Source: Pseudomonadota bacterium (GTDB lineage: Bacteria > Pseudomonadota > Alphaproteobacteria > Rhizobiales > Rhizobiaceae). From it: a stretch of DNA of 12,055 bases. This document shows positions 6,450 through 12,055 of the stretch, one piece after another (positions within the stretch are counted from its first letter, which is position 1; every line of letters starts with the position of its first letter). The position numbers and the translations under genes are program-made. The DNA lies in contig JAEZXF010000287.1 in NCBI GenBank assembly GCA_023419995.1, positions 1 through 12,055 of the forward strand, given 5' to 3'. The notes beneath the pieces are model-generated. The model made no database searches, was not told where the DNA came from, and worked only from the letters and a program-made list of their open reading frames with translations.

Positions 6450-7664
6450 CTACGACGCCAGCGAGGCGGGCCCGCCGGCATGGTCGACTGCGCGGGCGCG
6501 GCTGACGCGGACGCAGTCGCGCCCGGCGCCCTTGGCCTGGTAGAGCGCGATGTCCGCGCGCGCCATCAGCGCGGCGGGCGCTTCCGCCGGCTCCAGCTCG
6601 GCCACGCCGAAGCTCGCGGTGAACACCTTCTCCGCAGGGAAGCCCTCCATGCCGCAGCCGGCGAAGGCGGCGCGCACCGTCTCGGCGAAAAGCCGGCCGG
6701 CCGCGAGGTTGCTGCCCGGCAGCAGCACCGCGAACTCCTCGCCGCCGATGCGGCCGAGCACGTGGTGCCCCGCCGCGCTCTCGCGCAGCGTGGCGGCGAA
6801 GCCGGCGATCACCTTGTCGCCCGCGGCGTGGCCGTAGGTGTCGTTGACCTTCTTGAAATGGTCGAGATCGCAGATCACGAGCGAGATCGGCAGGCCGTTG
6901 GCGGGCAGCCGGCTGACGATATCGCCCAGCCTCTCCTCGAAGCCGCGGCGGTTGAGCAGGCCGGACAGAAGGTCGGTCTCCGAGCGGGTGGTGATGTCCC
7001 GGACCATGTCCATGATCAGCATCGCCAGCAGGAGCAGCGCGGTCGCGACCACCAGCACGGTTCCCGTCGACTGCGAGACCATGGCGTAGGTGGTGGCGAG
7101 ATAGTCCTGCGGGCGGGCGCCCGAGCCGCCGAGCATGATGACGAAGAGGGGCTTGGTCAGGTAGTGCAGCGCGCTCAGGCCGAGGAACACCATCAGCAGC
7201 GTGTCGATCGGGCGGCGGCCGACGGCGCGGGTGGCCGAGGCGCGCAGGACGATGACGAGGCCGACCGCCTGCATCAGGAAGAACGGCCCCTGATAGAGGA
7301 AGTTGCGCAGCAGCGAGCCGCGCGGCAGGTCCTGCAGCAGCGCGGCGGCAAGCAGCGAGGCGACGACGACGATGGTGAGGATCCGGCGTGGCGACTCGGT
7401 CTCGTAGCGGTGGGCCAGCCCGACATTGAGAAGCAGCAGCGCGCAGAGAAACGCCACGTGGCCGAGAAACACCCCCACCTTCACGTCGGTGAAGGCGGGC
7501 AGCAGGAACTCCAGCGTCGCGTAGACCATGCCCATGACATAGGCGGCGGCGAACCAGCGCGCCGAGACATAGCGGCCGTCATAGGCCGCGATCAGCACGA
7601 AGCTCGCGCAGAACAGACCCGCTATCGCCAGGTTGATGAGAAGAATGAAGCCTGCGCCGCTCAT
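6450..7664 (-). CDS. Membrane-bound GGDEF diguanylate cyclase
   Basis: This 404-residue protein is predicted to make cyclic di-GMP from two GTP. Residues 1-222 hold about six or seven membrane helices (for example 5-27, 36-58, 64-84, 94-111, 125-142, 153-178, 198-220) with short loops, a sensor of unknown input that does not match a named domain I recognise. The GGDEF domain starts at the linker SETDLLSGLLNRRGF (228-242). It has DLDHFKKVNDTYGHAAGD (266-283) for metal and nucleotide contacts, the active loop RIGGEEF (305-311), SFGVAE (351-356), and ADIALYQAKGAGRD (370-383). All are intact, so it should be active. The four residues where the RxxD inhibitory site would lie, five residues before GGEEF, read AGHH, so product inhibition through a canonical I-site is not expected. 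No EAL domain is attached. The ATG at 7664 has an AGGG eight bases upstream. A TTAAC half-site lies at about 7713-7719. Confidence 0.95.
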   Translation of the reverse strand: MSGAGFILLINLAIAGLFCASFVLIAAYDGRYVSARWFAAAYVMGMVYATLEFLLPAFTDVKVGVFLGHVAFLCALLLLNVGLAHRYETESPRRILTIVVVASLLAAALLQDLPRGSLLRNFLYQGPFFLMQAVGLVIVLRASATRAVGRRPIDTLLMVFLGLSALHYLTKPLFVIMLGGSGARPQDYLATTYAMVSQSTGTVLVVATALLLLAMLIMDMVRDITTRSETDLLSGLLNRRGFEERLGDIVSRLPANGLPISLVICDLDHFKKVNDTYGHAAGDKVIAGFAATLRESAAGHHVLGRIGGEEFAVLLPGSNLAAGRLFAETVRAAFAGCGMEGFPAEKVFTASFGVAELEPAEAPAALMARADIALYQAKGAGRDCVRVSRARAVDHAGGPASLAS

Positions 7665-8181
7665 TGCCGAACCCTATCGCAGGCGCATATTGCCGCAGAC
7701 GGCCGAAAATCCGGTTAACGTAGCGCCCTCCGCAGAAGAAACTCCTCGCGGCCGACAGTACGCCGGGCGTTGCGGGATCCAGCACCCCCGCTGAGGCGAT
7801 GCGGAGCCGGCAGTTTGCTGCCAGTTTGCTGTGACGCGGGTAGGCGGTCCTCACGATGCCGGGCTGGGCATTACCGTTCCCGAGACTTCGCACGCCGAAT
7901 GCCCGGTGTCATGCTTCCCGCCGGAGGAGGCGTCGGCAGACGTCGCGCGGCCGGTGTCCCTGTTTGCCCGGATGCTTGCCGGCCGCGAGATCGCGTATCC
8001 TCCCGCTGTTGCCTCGCGGGATCGTGCGCCCCGCGCCGTTCCCTGCCCGTTTGCGGAAGGCTCCGTCTCCCTGTCCCTTCTTGTGCCAGGCCCAAGAAGA
8101 ACGCCGGCTTCGTGCTTTCGCGGCCTCTTTCGTGCGATCGATGCCCGTTGAGCAGGGCTTTTCCGGCCGTTGCTTTTCCTG
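7665..8181. other. Intergenic stretch without a supportable protein gene
   Basis: This GC-rich stretch separates the GGDEF start from the tRNA promoter. Several open frames cross it on both strands, but none has a ribosome site, a recognisable domain or sensible composition; their translations are rich in Arg, Pro, Ala and Cys, as expected from GC-rich noncoding DNA. The first 60 bases form the leader and probable promoter region of the GGDEF gene. An 11-base tandem duplication, CAGTTTGCTGC then CAGTTTGCTGT, lies at 7811-7832. I see nothing else that can be supported. Confidence 0.5.
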
Positions 8182-8210
8182 TTGCATTCACAGGCGAGTT
8201 CGGCCATATA
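8182..8210 (+). promoter_or_regulatory. Candidate promoter of tRNA-Gly
   Basis: TTGCAT (8182-8187) and CATATA (8205-8210) are 17 bases apart. Transcription would start near 8217, about 22 bases before the mature tRNA 5' end, which is a usual leader length for bacterial tRNA genes. Confidence 0.45.
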
Positions 8211-8238
8211 GGCGCGGCTCGCGGCGCTGTCGCGACGA

Positions 8239-8313
8239 GCGGGTGTAGCTCAGGGGTAGAGCACAACCTTGCCAAGGTTGGGGTCGAGGGTTCGAATCCC
8301 TTCGCCCGCTCCA
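8239..8313 (+). tRNA. tRNA-Gly (anticodon GCC)
   Basis: This is a 75-nt cloverleaf. The acceptor stem is GCGGGTG (8239-8245) with CGCCCGC (8303-8309), discriminator T8310 and encoded CCA at 8311-8313. The D arm contains TAGCTCAGGGGTAGAGCA. The anticodon stem is CAACC/GGTTG around TTGCCAA, with anticodon GCC at 8271-8273. The T arm is GAGGG-TTCGAAT-CCCTT. It decodes GGC and GGU. Its 3' part is a classic integration target for tyrosine recombinases, and the sequence changes character right after it. Confidence 0.98.
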
Positions 8314-8343
8314 GTTTCCTAAAGGAAATCAAGTAATTAAAGC

Positions 8344-8366
8344 GATCACCCTCGGGTGGTCGTTTT
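8344..8366 (+). terminator. Rho-independent terminator candidate of tRNA-Gly
   Basis: GATCACC, loop CTCG and GGTGGTC (8344-8361; one T.G step, with a further C-G pair possible inside the loop) are followed by GTTTTGTGTTTT. The position 31 bases after the tRNA CCA and the T-rich tail make this a good intrinsic terminator. The arm sequence GACCACC recurs nearby in both orientations, so it may also be part of a recombination or regulatory site. Confidence 0.6.
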
Positions 8367-8417
8367 GTGTTTTGGAGCTGGTGACCACCCAGTGACCACC
8401 GGAGCGGGCACCAGCTC
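8344..8417. repeat. Cluster of GACCACC heptamers and a 9-bp inverted repeat next to the tRNA, possible attL region
   Basis: GACCACC occurs at 8383-8389 and 8394-8400 in direct orientation (as GTGACCACC, 11 bases apart). It is inverted at 8355-8361 (GGTGGTC), with a one-mismatch copy at 8344-8350. GAGCTGGTG (8375-8383) and CACCAGCTC (8409-8417) enclose the two direct copies. GGAGCGGGC at 8401-8409 is the reverse complement of the tRNA 3' end (8304-8312). Iterated short sites beside a tRNA end fit the arm sites of a tyrosine integrase, but no second att copy or integrase gene lies in the window. Confidence 0.4.
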
Positions 8418-8425
8418 GGTAAACA

Positions 8426-8465
8426 GATGGCCTTTGAATTCCTCGACTTCAAGTTTTAGGCCATC
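8426..8465. repeat. Nested inverted repeat overlapping the stop of the HTH gene
   Basis: GATGGCCT (8426-8433) and AGGCCATC (8458-8465) are perfect inverted arms. Inside them TTGAA (8434-8438) and TTCAA (8448-8452) form a second pair. The right arm covers two bases of the stop codon of the minus-strand helix-turn-helix gene. It may act as the transcription end of that gene or mark the end of an inserted segment. Confidence 0.4.
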
Positions 8466-8862
8466 AACCGTTCACCAGCGTCAGCCTAATGCTCCCCATT
8501 GCCGTCAGCTTGTTCTTCTCACTCGCCGTAGTCCTGGCTGTCGCTCTCAATAGGTCTGCGACCTTCGGGAATGGTTGAAGTATGTAGCCAACCTTGTCCG
8601 CCTCCTCCGCCAGAAAGGCGTAGATGTCACAGAAGCGATAGCGCAACTTGCCCTTTCGCCGCACAGGCAACGGACTCTTCTTCGCCAATCGCCATCTCCG
8701 CAACGTTGACAGGCTAATGTCCAAGATCAAAGCCGTATCGGTCGGGCTGTAGGTGTGAAGGCCGTGCTTGCGCCACGCCTCAGGATGAGAGTCCTGCCCT
8801 CTGTCCGCATACATATCGAGCAGAAGGAATCTTTTCTGATTGGACGACTTGGACTTGTGCAT
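8464..8862 (-). CDS. Helix-turn-helix (excisionase/MerR-like) DNA-binding protein
   Basis: This is a 132-residue protein. Residues about 37-88 (TYSPTDTALILDISLSTLRR, W, then a basic wing with VRRKGKLRYRFCDIYAFLAE) form a winged helix-turn-helix of the HTH_17/MerR type. Excisionases and small regulators on mobile elements use this type, with the usual 'aa..LgiS.sTLrRW...g.lP..r.gkr.ryr..Di..fl' pattern. The 36-residue N-terminus and the 44-residue C-terminus are not recognised. The ATG at 8862 is chosen because GGGAG lies about seven bases upstream; the frame stays open to a GTG at 8910 without a ribosome site. It is divergent from the methyltransferase gene and has its own promoter and a leader inverted repeat. 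It could be an excisionase-type directionality factor for the island, or a control protein for the adjacent restriction-modification pair. The sequence does not decide between them. Confidence 0.8.
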   Translation of the reverse strand: MHKSKSSNQKRFLLLDMYADRGQDSHPEAWRKHGLHTYSPTDTALILDISLSTLRRWRLAKKSPLPVRRKGKLRYRFCDIYAFLAEEADKVGYILQPFPKVADLLRATARTTASEKNKLTAMGSIRLTLVNG

Positions 8863-8880
8863 TGCGCGCTCCCAATTGGT

Positions 8881-8910
8881 GTGCGCGATCACAAACAGAA
8901 CCTCGCGCAC
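8881..8910. promoter_or_regulatory. Inverted repeat in the leader of the HTH gene
   Basis: GTGCGCGA (8881-8888) and TCGCGCAC (8903-8910) are perfect 8-bp arms separated by 14 bases. They lie 19 bases upstream of the HTH ATG and downstream of its predicted transcription start. They could be an operator for autoregulation or an RNA hairpin near the ribosome site. Confidence 0.45.
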
Positions 8911-8960
8911 AGTTGCCTATGCGCCTGGATCGATCCTCCGTGATGTGGCCAAGCCTCGTG

Positions 8961-8989
8961 ATTATGCCCAGGGTGATCAGTAAAATCAA
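8961..8989 (-). promoter_or_regulatory. Candidate sigma70-type promoter of the HTH gene
   Basis: On the minus strand TTGATT (plus 8984-8989) and CATAAT (plus 8961-8966) are 17 bases apart, a close match to consensus. Transcription would start near 8954 and leave a leader of about 92 bases. The spacer contains GATCACCCT, which recurs in the opposite orientation at 8344-8352 beyond the gene. Confidence 0.6.
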
Positions 8990-9125
8990 ATCGGAAATAA
9001 TGCCGCCGATGTCATCTCTGACGATGGCAGGCTCGTCTAGCCAACAGCACGATTACAGCCTTCCAATCCGGTCATACAGAACGTAGTTTGCAGTCAGTGT
9101 CGTGAAGGCAGCGAGTTGGGGGACT
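8990..9125 (+). promoter_or_regulatory. Upstream region of the methyltransferase gene
   Basis: This is the plus-strand half of the divergent gap. A weak promoter candidate is TTACAG (9053-9058) and TACAGA (9075-9080), 16 apart. A GGGGGA run at 9118-9123 sits very close to the ATG at 9126 and is the only ribosome site visible. An in-frame GTG at 9102 has none. I see no terminator or repeat here. Confidence 0.3.
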
Positions 9126-11237
9126 ATGGCGCGGTTAACTGAGCAAGAACAACAAGAAGTCATTCGGTTCATCGAAGCCGATAAGCCACTTCCTGAGAAA
9201 TACCGCTTCCTCCTTTTCGAGGACAAGCGGGAGGTCGAACTTGTCTGGAATGGAAAGACCAGTGAGGTTAGCAACGTCGTCCTGCCCTTTCAAACCATCG
9301 AGCAGGTCGATGAACCGCGTGCGGAGAAGCCAGAAGATACCGCTGCGCAGCAGGATTTGTTTTCGACCGACAGTCGGGGGCGGCAGCTCAAGGGTTGGAC
9401 CAACAAGCTCATCTGGGGCGACAACAAACTTATCCTGTCATCGCTGAAAAATGGGCCGCTGCGCGAGGAAATCGAGCGCCAGGGCGGCTTGAAGCTGATC
9501 TACATCGACCCGCCGTTTGACGTGGGTGCCGATTTTTCGATGGATATTGAGATTGGCGGCGACACGTTCATCAAGAAACCCAACATTCTCGAAGAAATTG
9601 CCTATCGAGACACCTGGGGAAAAGGAACAGATTCGTTCATAGCAATGATCTATGAGCGACTGATACTCATGCATGATTTGCTAGCCGAGGATGGAAGTAT
9701 TTACGTTCATTGCGATTGGAGAGTCACTGCGCTGATACGCTTGGCATTGGATGAAGTTTTTGGGGGCGATCACCTTCGAAATGAGATAATATGGACCTTC
9801 ACTGGGCCCGGCTCTCCCGGAATGAGCCAGTTCAATAGAAAACACAACACGATCCATTGGTATTCCAAGTCTAAGTCGAAGTGGATTTTCGAGGACCAAA
9901 AAATCCGCGTTGCGCATGACGAAAAGACATCGGGAAATTTTAAATCTGGATTGGAAGGTTCTGGCTTTCGAGCAGATACCTATAAGCTTCCCGAGGGAAA
10001 AATACCGGAGTCGTGGTGGGAAATGGCGATAGCTCAACGCTTTCCCGTTGATGGTATCAAACGCGTCGGCTACCCAACGGAAAAGCCGTGGGCCCTGATC
10101 GAGCGAATAATCGAAGCCAGCAGTCGCCCCGGCGATCTTGTTGCCGATTTCTTCTGCGGTGGTGGAATCGTTCCCGCTGTAGCCGAAAAGCTCGGGCGAA
10201 AGTGGATTGGTGCTGATCTCGGAAAATTTTCCATTCATACCACCCGGAAACGGATGATCGGCGTCCAGCGCGGATTGAAGGCCGAGGGCAAAGACTACCG
10301 CGCCTTTGAAATCCTCAATCTCGGCAAATACGAGCGCCAGCACTATGTCGGCGTGAACGCCAACTTGCGCGAGGAACAGCGCCAGAAGCAGCTTGAGGAA
10401 AAGGAAGCTGCGTTTCTGGACCTCATCTTGCGAGCCTATCGCGCCGAACGGACGGACGGCTTCGCCAGCTTCCACGGCAAGAGGGCAGGGCGGCTTGTCG
10501 CCGTGGGTCCGGTCAACATGCCGGTTTCACGGCTGTTCGTTGAGGAAGTCATTCTCGAATGCCGCAAGAAGCACATCACTAAGGTCGATATTCTTGGCTT
10601 CGAGTTCGAAATGGGCCTGTTCCCCAACGTGCTCGACGAGGCGCGTGGCAAGGGCATCGACATTGCCCCGAAATACATTCCCGCCGACGTGTTCGACAAG
10701 CGGGCTGTCGAGAAGAACCAGGTTGTCTTCCATGACGTGTCTTTCATCGAGGTAAAGCCGCACGTCAAAGGCGGCAGCGTTGCGGTCGAACTGACCGATT
10801 TTTCCGTGTTCTATTCGCAGGATTCCATCGCCAACGCCGAAGCCACCCTTAAGGACAAGGGCAGCAAGATCGTCGTCGAGAAGGGGCAGATCGTCAAAGT
10901 CAGCAAGGACAAGGACGGCATCGTTGCCCGCGAAACGCTGACCCAGAACTGGACCGACTGGATTGACTACTGGTCGGTAGACTTCGATTTTGAGAACAAG
11001 CGAGAGATCATCCGCACGCAGAATCTCGACACCGGAGAATGGGAGGAATCATGGACTGGAGACTACATTTTCGAGAACGAGTGGCAGTCCTTCCGCACCA
11101 AGAAGGATCGCAAGCTTGAACTGACCAGCGTCTTCCACGAATGCTCGGCGGGACGGCGCAAGATCGCCGTCAAGGTCGTGGACATCTTCGGCAACGATAC
11201 CATGACGATTGCCGAAGTGACCGTGGGAACGAAATAA
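9126..11237 (+). CDS. Type III Mod-like site-specific DNA methyltransferase (beta class) with long C-terminal extension
   Basis: This is a 703-residue amino-methyltransferase, expected to methylate adenine (less likely N4-cytosine) at the system's target and protect host DNA. The catalytic motif IV is IYIDPPF (125-131). The SAM-binding motif I comes later, as DLVADFFCGGGIVPAVAE (337-354), preceded by YPTEKPWALIERIIEASS (316-333). Motif IV before motif I marks the beta class, and the 180-odd residues between hold the target recognition domain. Motif I reads FFCGGG where PFxGSG is usual; FxGxG is kept. Residues 1-100 (KYRFLLFEDKREVELVWNGK, WTNKLIWGDN) are typical of COG2189-type Mod proteins. 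From about 410 on lies an extension of almost 300 residues with a VDILGFEFEMGLFPNVLDEA block (487-506), and from about 605 a tail ending RKIAVKVVDIFGNDTMTIAEV. GC drops to about 45% over 9541-9960 against 54% before and 59% after. The stop overlaps the start of the helicase gene (TAATG). Confidence 0.9.
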   Translation: MARLTEQEQQEVIRFIEADKPLPEKYRFLLFEDKREVELVWNGKTSEVSNVVLPFQTIEQVDEPRAEKPEDTAAQQDLFSTDSRGRQLKGWTNKLIWGDNKLILSSLKNGPLREEIERQGGLKLIYIDPPFDVGADFSMDIEIGGDTFIKKPNILEEIAYRDTWGKGTDSFIAMIYERLILMHDLLAEDGSIYVHCDWRVTALIRLALDEVFGGDHLRNEIIWTFTGPGSPGMSQFNRKHNTIHWYSKSKSKWIFEDQKIRVAHDEKTSGNFKSGLEGSGFRADTYKLPEGKIPESWWEMAIAQRFPVDGIKRVGYPTEKPWALIERIIEASSRPGDLVADFFCGGGIVPAVAEKLGRKWIGADLGKFSIHTTRKRMIGVQRGLKAEGKDYRAFEILNLGKYERQHYVGVNANLREEQRQKQLEEKEAAFLDLILRAYRAERTDGFASFHGKRAGRLVAVGPVNMPVSRLFVEEVILECRKKHITKVDILGFEFEMGLFPNVLDEARGKGIDIAPKYIPADVFDKRAVEKNQVVFHDVSFIEVKPHVKGGSVAVELTDFSVFYSQDSIANAEATLKDKGSKIVVEKGQIVKVSKDKDGIVARETLTQNWTDWIDYWSVDFDFENKREIIRTQNLDTGEWEESWTGDYIFENEWQSFRTKKDRKLELTSVFHECSAGRRKIAVKVVDIFGNDTMTIAEVTVGTK

Positions 11238-12055
11238 TGGCGCTGCATCCCGATTTCCCGAATGACCCCCACGCCATCCTCGACCCGTCAATCCGGTGGT
11301 TCCCGGCGGATGAGGAGCTGCGCGGCACCAGCATGGACAAGCTCATGCCGCCGCTGGTGGCGACGCTACGCCAAAAGGTAAAGGAGTTTCGCGACGGCGG
11401 TTACGTCGGCGCATCCGACACAAGCCGGAGCCTGCTTAGCTGGTGGTTCAAGACGCCCCACCTGATACCGCAGACTGACGGCAACATGGCCGAGTTTCAG
11501 TATTTCTTCGCCCAGAGGGAATCCTTAGAGACGATTGTCTATCTCTACGACGTTGTGGGCGCGAACGATAAATTCGACCTCATGCGCTTCGACAGCAGCG
11601 GGGCCGTTTCCGCTAGCATGTTCGATGAAACTTGGCGGCGCTTCGTCGTGAAGATGGCGACCGGAGCGGGAAAGACGAAGGTGCTCAGCCTCGCTCTGGC
11701 ATGGAGTTTCTACCACAAGCTCTATGAGCCGGATTCGACGCTCGCCCGCAATTTTCTGGTGATCGCGCCCAACATCATTGTCCTGGACCGCATCTATAAG
11801 GACTTTCAAGGGCTGCGGCTGTTTTTTGACGACCCGGTTATTCCCGACAATGGCTTTGACGGTCGCAACTGGCGGGACGATTTCCAGTTGACGCTGCATG
11901 TGCAGGATGAGGTGCGGATCACGCACCCAACCGGCAACATTTTTCTTACCAACATTCATCGGGTTTACGCAGGCGAGGACATTGCCGCATCACCCGACGA
12001 CGACAACACGATGGATTATTTCCTGGGCAAGCGACCGACTGGCGCGACCACCGAT
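11237..12055 (+). CDS. Type III Res-like SF2 helicase/nuclease, N-terminal 273 residues (cut by window edge)
   Basis: The frame is open from the ATG at 11237 to the end of the window, so only the N-terminus is visible. The ATG overlaps the methyltransferase stop (TAATG), which indicates translational coupling within one operon. Walker A is KMATGAGKTKV (139-149), the form found in type III restriction subunits and related DEAD/DEAH helicases. It is followed by NFLVIAPNIIVLDRI (172-186; motif Ia) and NIFLTNIHRVY (234-244). The first 135 residues (WFPADEELRG, LLSWWFKTPH, EFQYFFAQRESLETIVYLYD) match the N-terminal domain commonly seen before the helicase core in Res-like proteins, where 'E(F)..f..Q.ea.et..yL' is recurrent. 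The DEAD box, motif VI and any PD-(D/E)xK nuclease domain would lie beyond the edge, so nuclease activity is inferred from the partner gene and the family. Confidence 0.88.
   Translation, partial: MALHPDFPNDPHAILDPSIRWFPADEELRGTSMDKLMPPLVATLRQKVKEFRDGGYVGASDTSRSLLSWWFKTPHLIPQTDGNMAEFQYFFAQRESLETIVYLYDVVGANDKFDLMRFDSSGAVSASMFDETWRRFVVKMATGAGKTKVLSLALAWSFYHKLYEPDSTLARNFLVIAPNIIVLDRIYKDFQGLRLFFDDPVIPDNGFDGRNWRDDFQLTLHVQDEVRITHPTGNIFLTNIHRVYAGEDIAASPDDDNTMDYFLGKRPTGATTD

Noticed and set aside
7909..8187. Arg/Lys-rich minus-strand frame upstream of the tRNA
   Set aside because: No Shine-Dalgarno, no domain, and composition typical of random GC-rich frames; competing frames on both strands are equally open.
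7871..8452. Minus-strand open frame of 193 codons across the tRNA region
   Set aside because: It is the antisense of tRNA-Gly (the typical KGFEPSTPTLARLCSTPELHPL artefact) plus GC-rich noncoding DNA, with no ribosome site.
8314..9125. Search for an integrase or CRISPR array next to the tRNA
   Set aside because: No tyrosine or serine recombinase motif and no regularly spaced repeats were found; the short heptamer cluster is far too small and irregular for CRISPR.
11525..11959. Minus-strand frame opposite the helicase gene
   Set aside because: The plus-strand frame shows Walker A and family motifs over the same bases; the minus frame has none.

Overview
The window reads as a high-GC alphaproteobacterial chromosome, most likely order Rhizobiales (Mesorhizobium or a close relative). 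The grounds are the sdhC-sdhD-sdhA-sdhB order with rhizobial-type subunits, a TTAA-N7-TTAA CtrA-like box, a degenerate copy of what looks like a rhizobial intergenic palindromic repeat, and very GC-rich third codon positions across the left two thirds. The genus is inferred; no rRNA or other diagnostic gene is present.

Bases 1-7664 look like core chromosome. A C-terminally shortened pyridoxamine-phosphate-oxidase-fold gene (+) runs in from the left and stops inside a small hairpin that also holds the stop codon of the convergent next gene. The minus strand then carries, in transcription order from about 4783 down to 199, sdhC, sdhD, sdhA, sdhB and a DUF2332 gene. This is one tight unit encoding all four subunits of respiratory complex II, with a good candidate sigma70-type promoter at 4790-4818. 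Upstream, also on the minus strand, lie a GNAT acetyltransferase and a small MliC-like lipoprotein. A small exported protein follows on the plus strand with a CtrA-like box in front of it. It converges on a membrane-bound GGDEF diguanylate cyclase (minus) that keeps its active site but lacks the RxxD inhibitory site. The convergent gap holds hairpins and the dispersed-repeat candidate.

Bases 7665-8238 contain no convincing protein gene. They lead to a tRNA-Gly(GCC) gene at 8239-8313 with its own promoter and terminator candidates. Right after the tRNA the composition and content change. There is a 150-bp block of direct and inverted repeats, a helix-turn-helix (excisionase/MerR-like) gene on the minus strand with a near-consensus promoter and a leader inverted repeat, and then a divergent two-gene unit. 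That unit encodes a beta-class DNA methyltransferase of the type III Mod kind (703 aa) overlapped by the start of a superfamily 2 helicase of the Res kind, which runs off the right edge. This looks like the left end of a defence island integrated at a tRNA gene, although no integrase is visible here.

The most interesting part is the modification-restriction pair. The stretch of the methyltransferase between its DPPF and FxGxG motifs, where the target recognition domain lies, has clearly lower GC than both flanks, which suggests a swapped specificity module. The enzyme also carries about 300 extra C-terminal residues, ending in a segment that resembles a PKD/Ig-like beta-sandwich, and its motif I is atypical. 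I cannot show that the system is undescribed. It is best called a type III-like R-M variant with an unusual Mod architecture.
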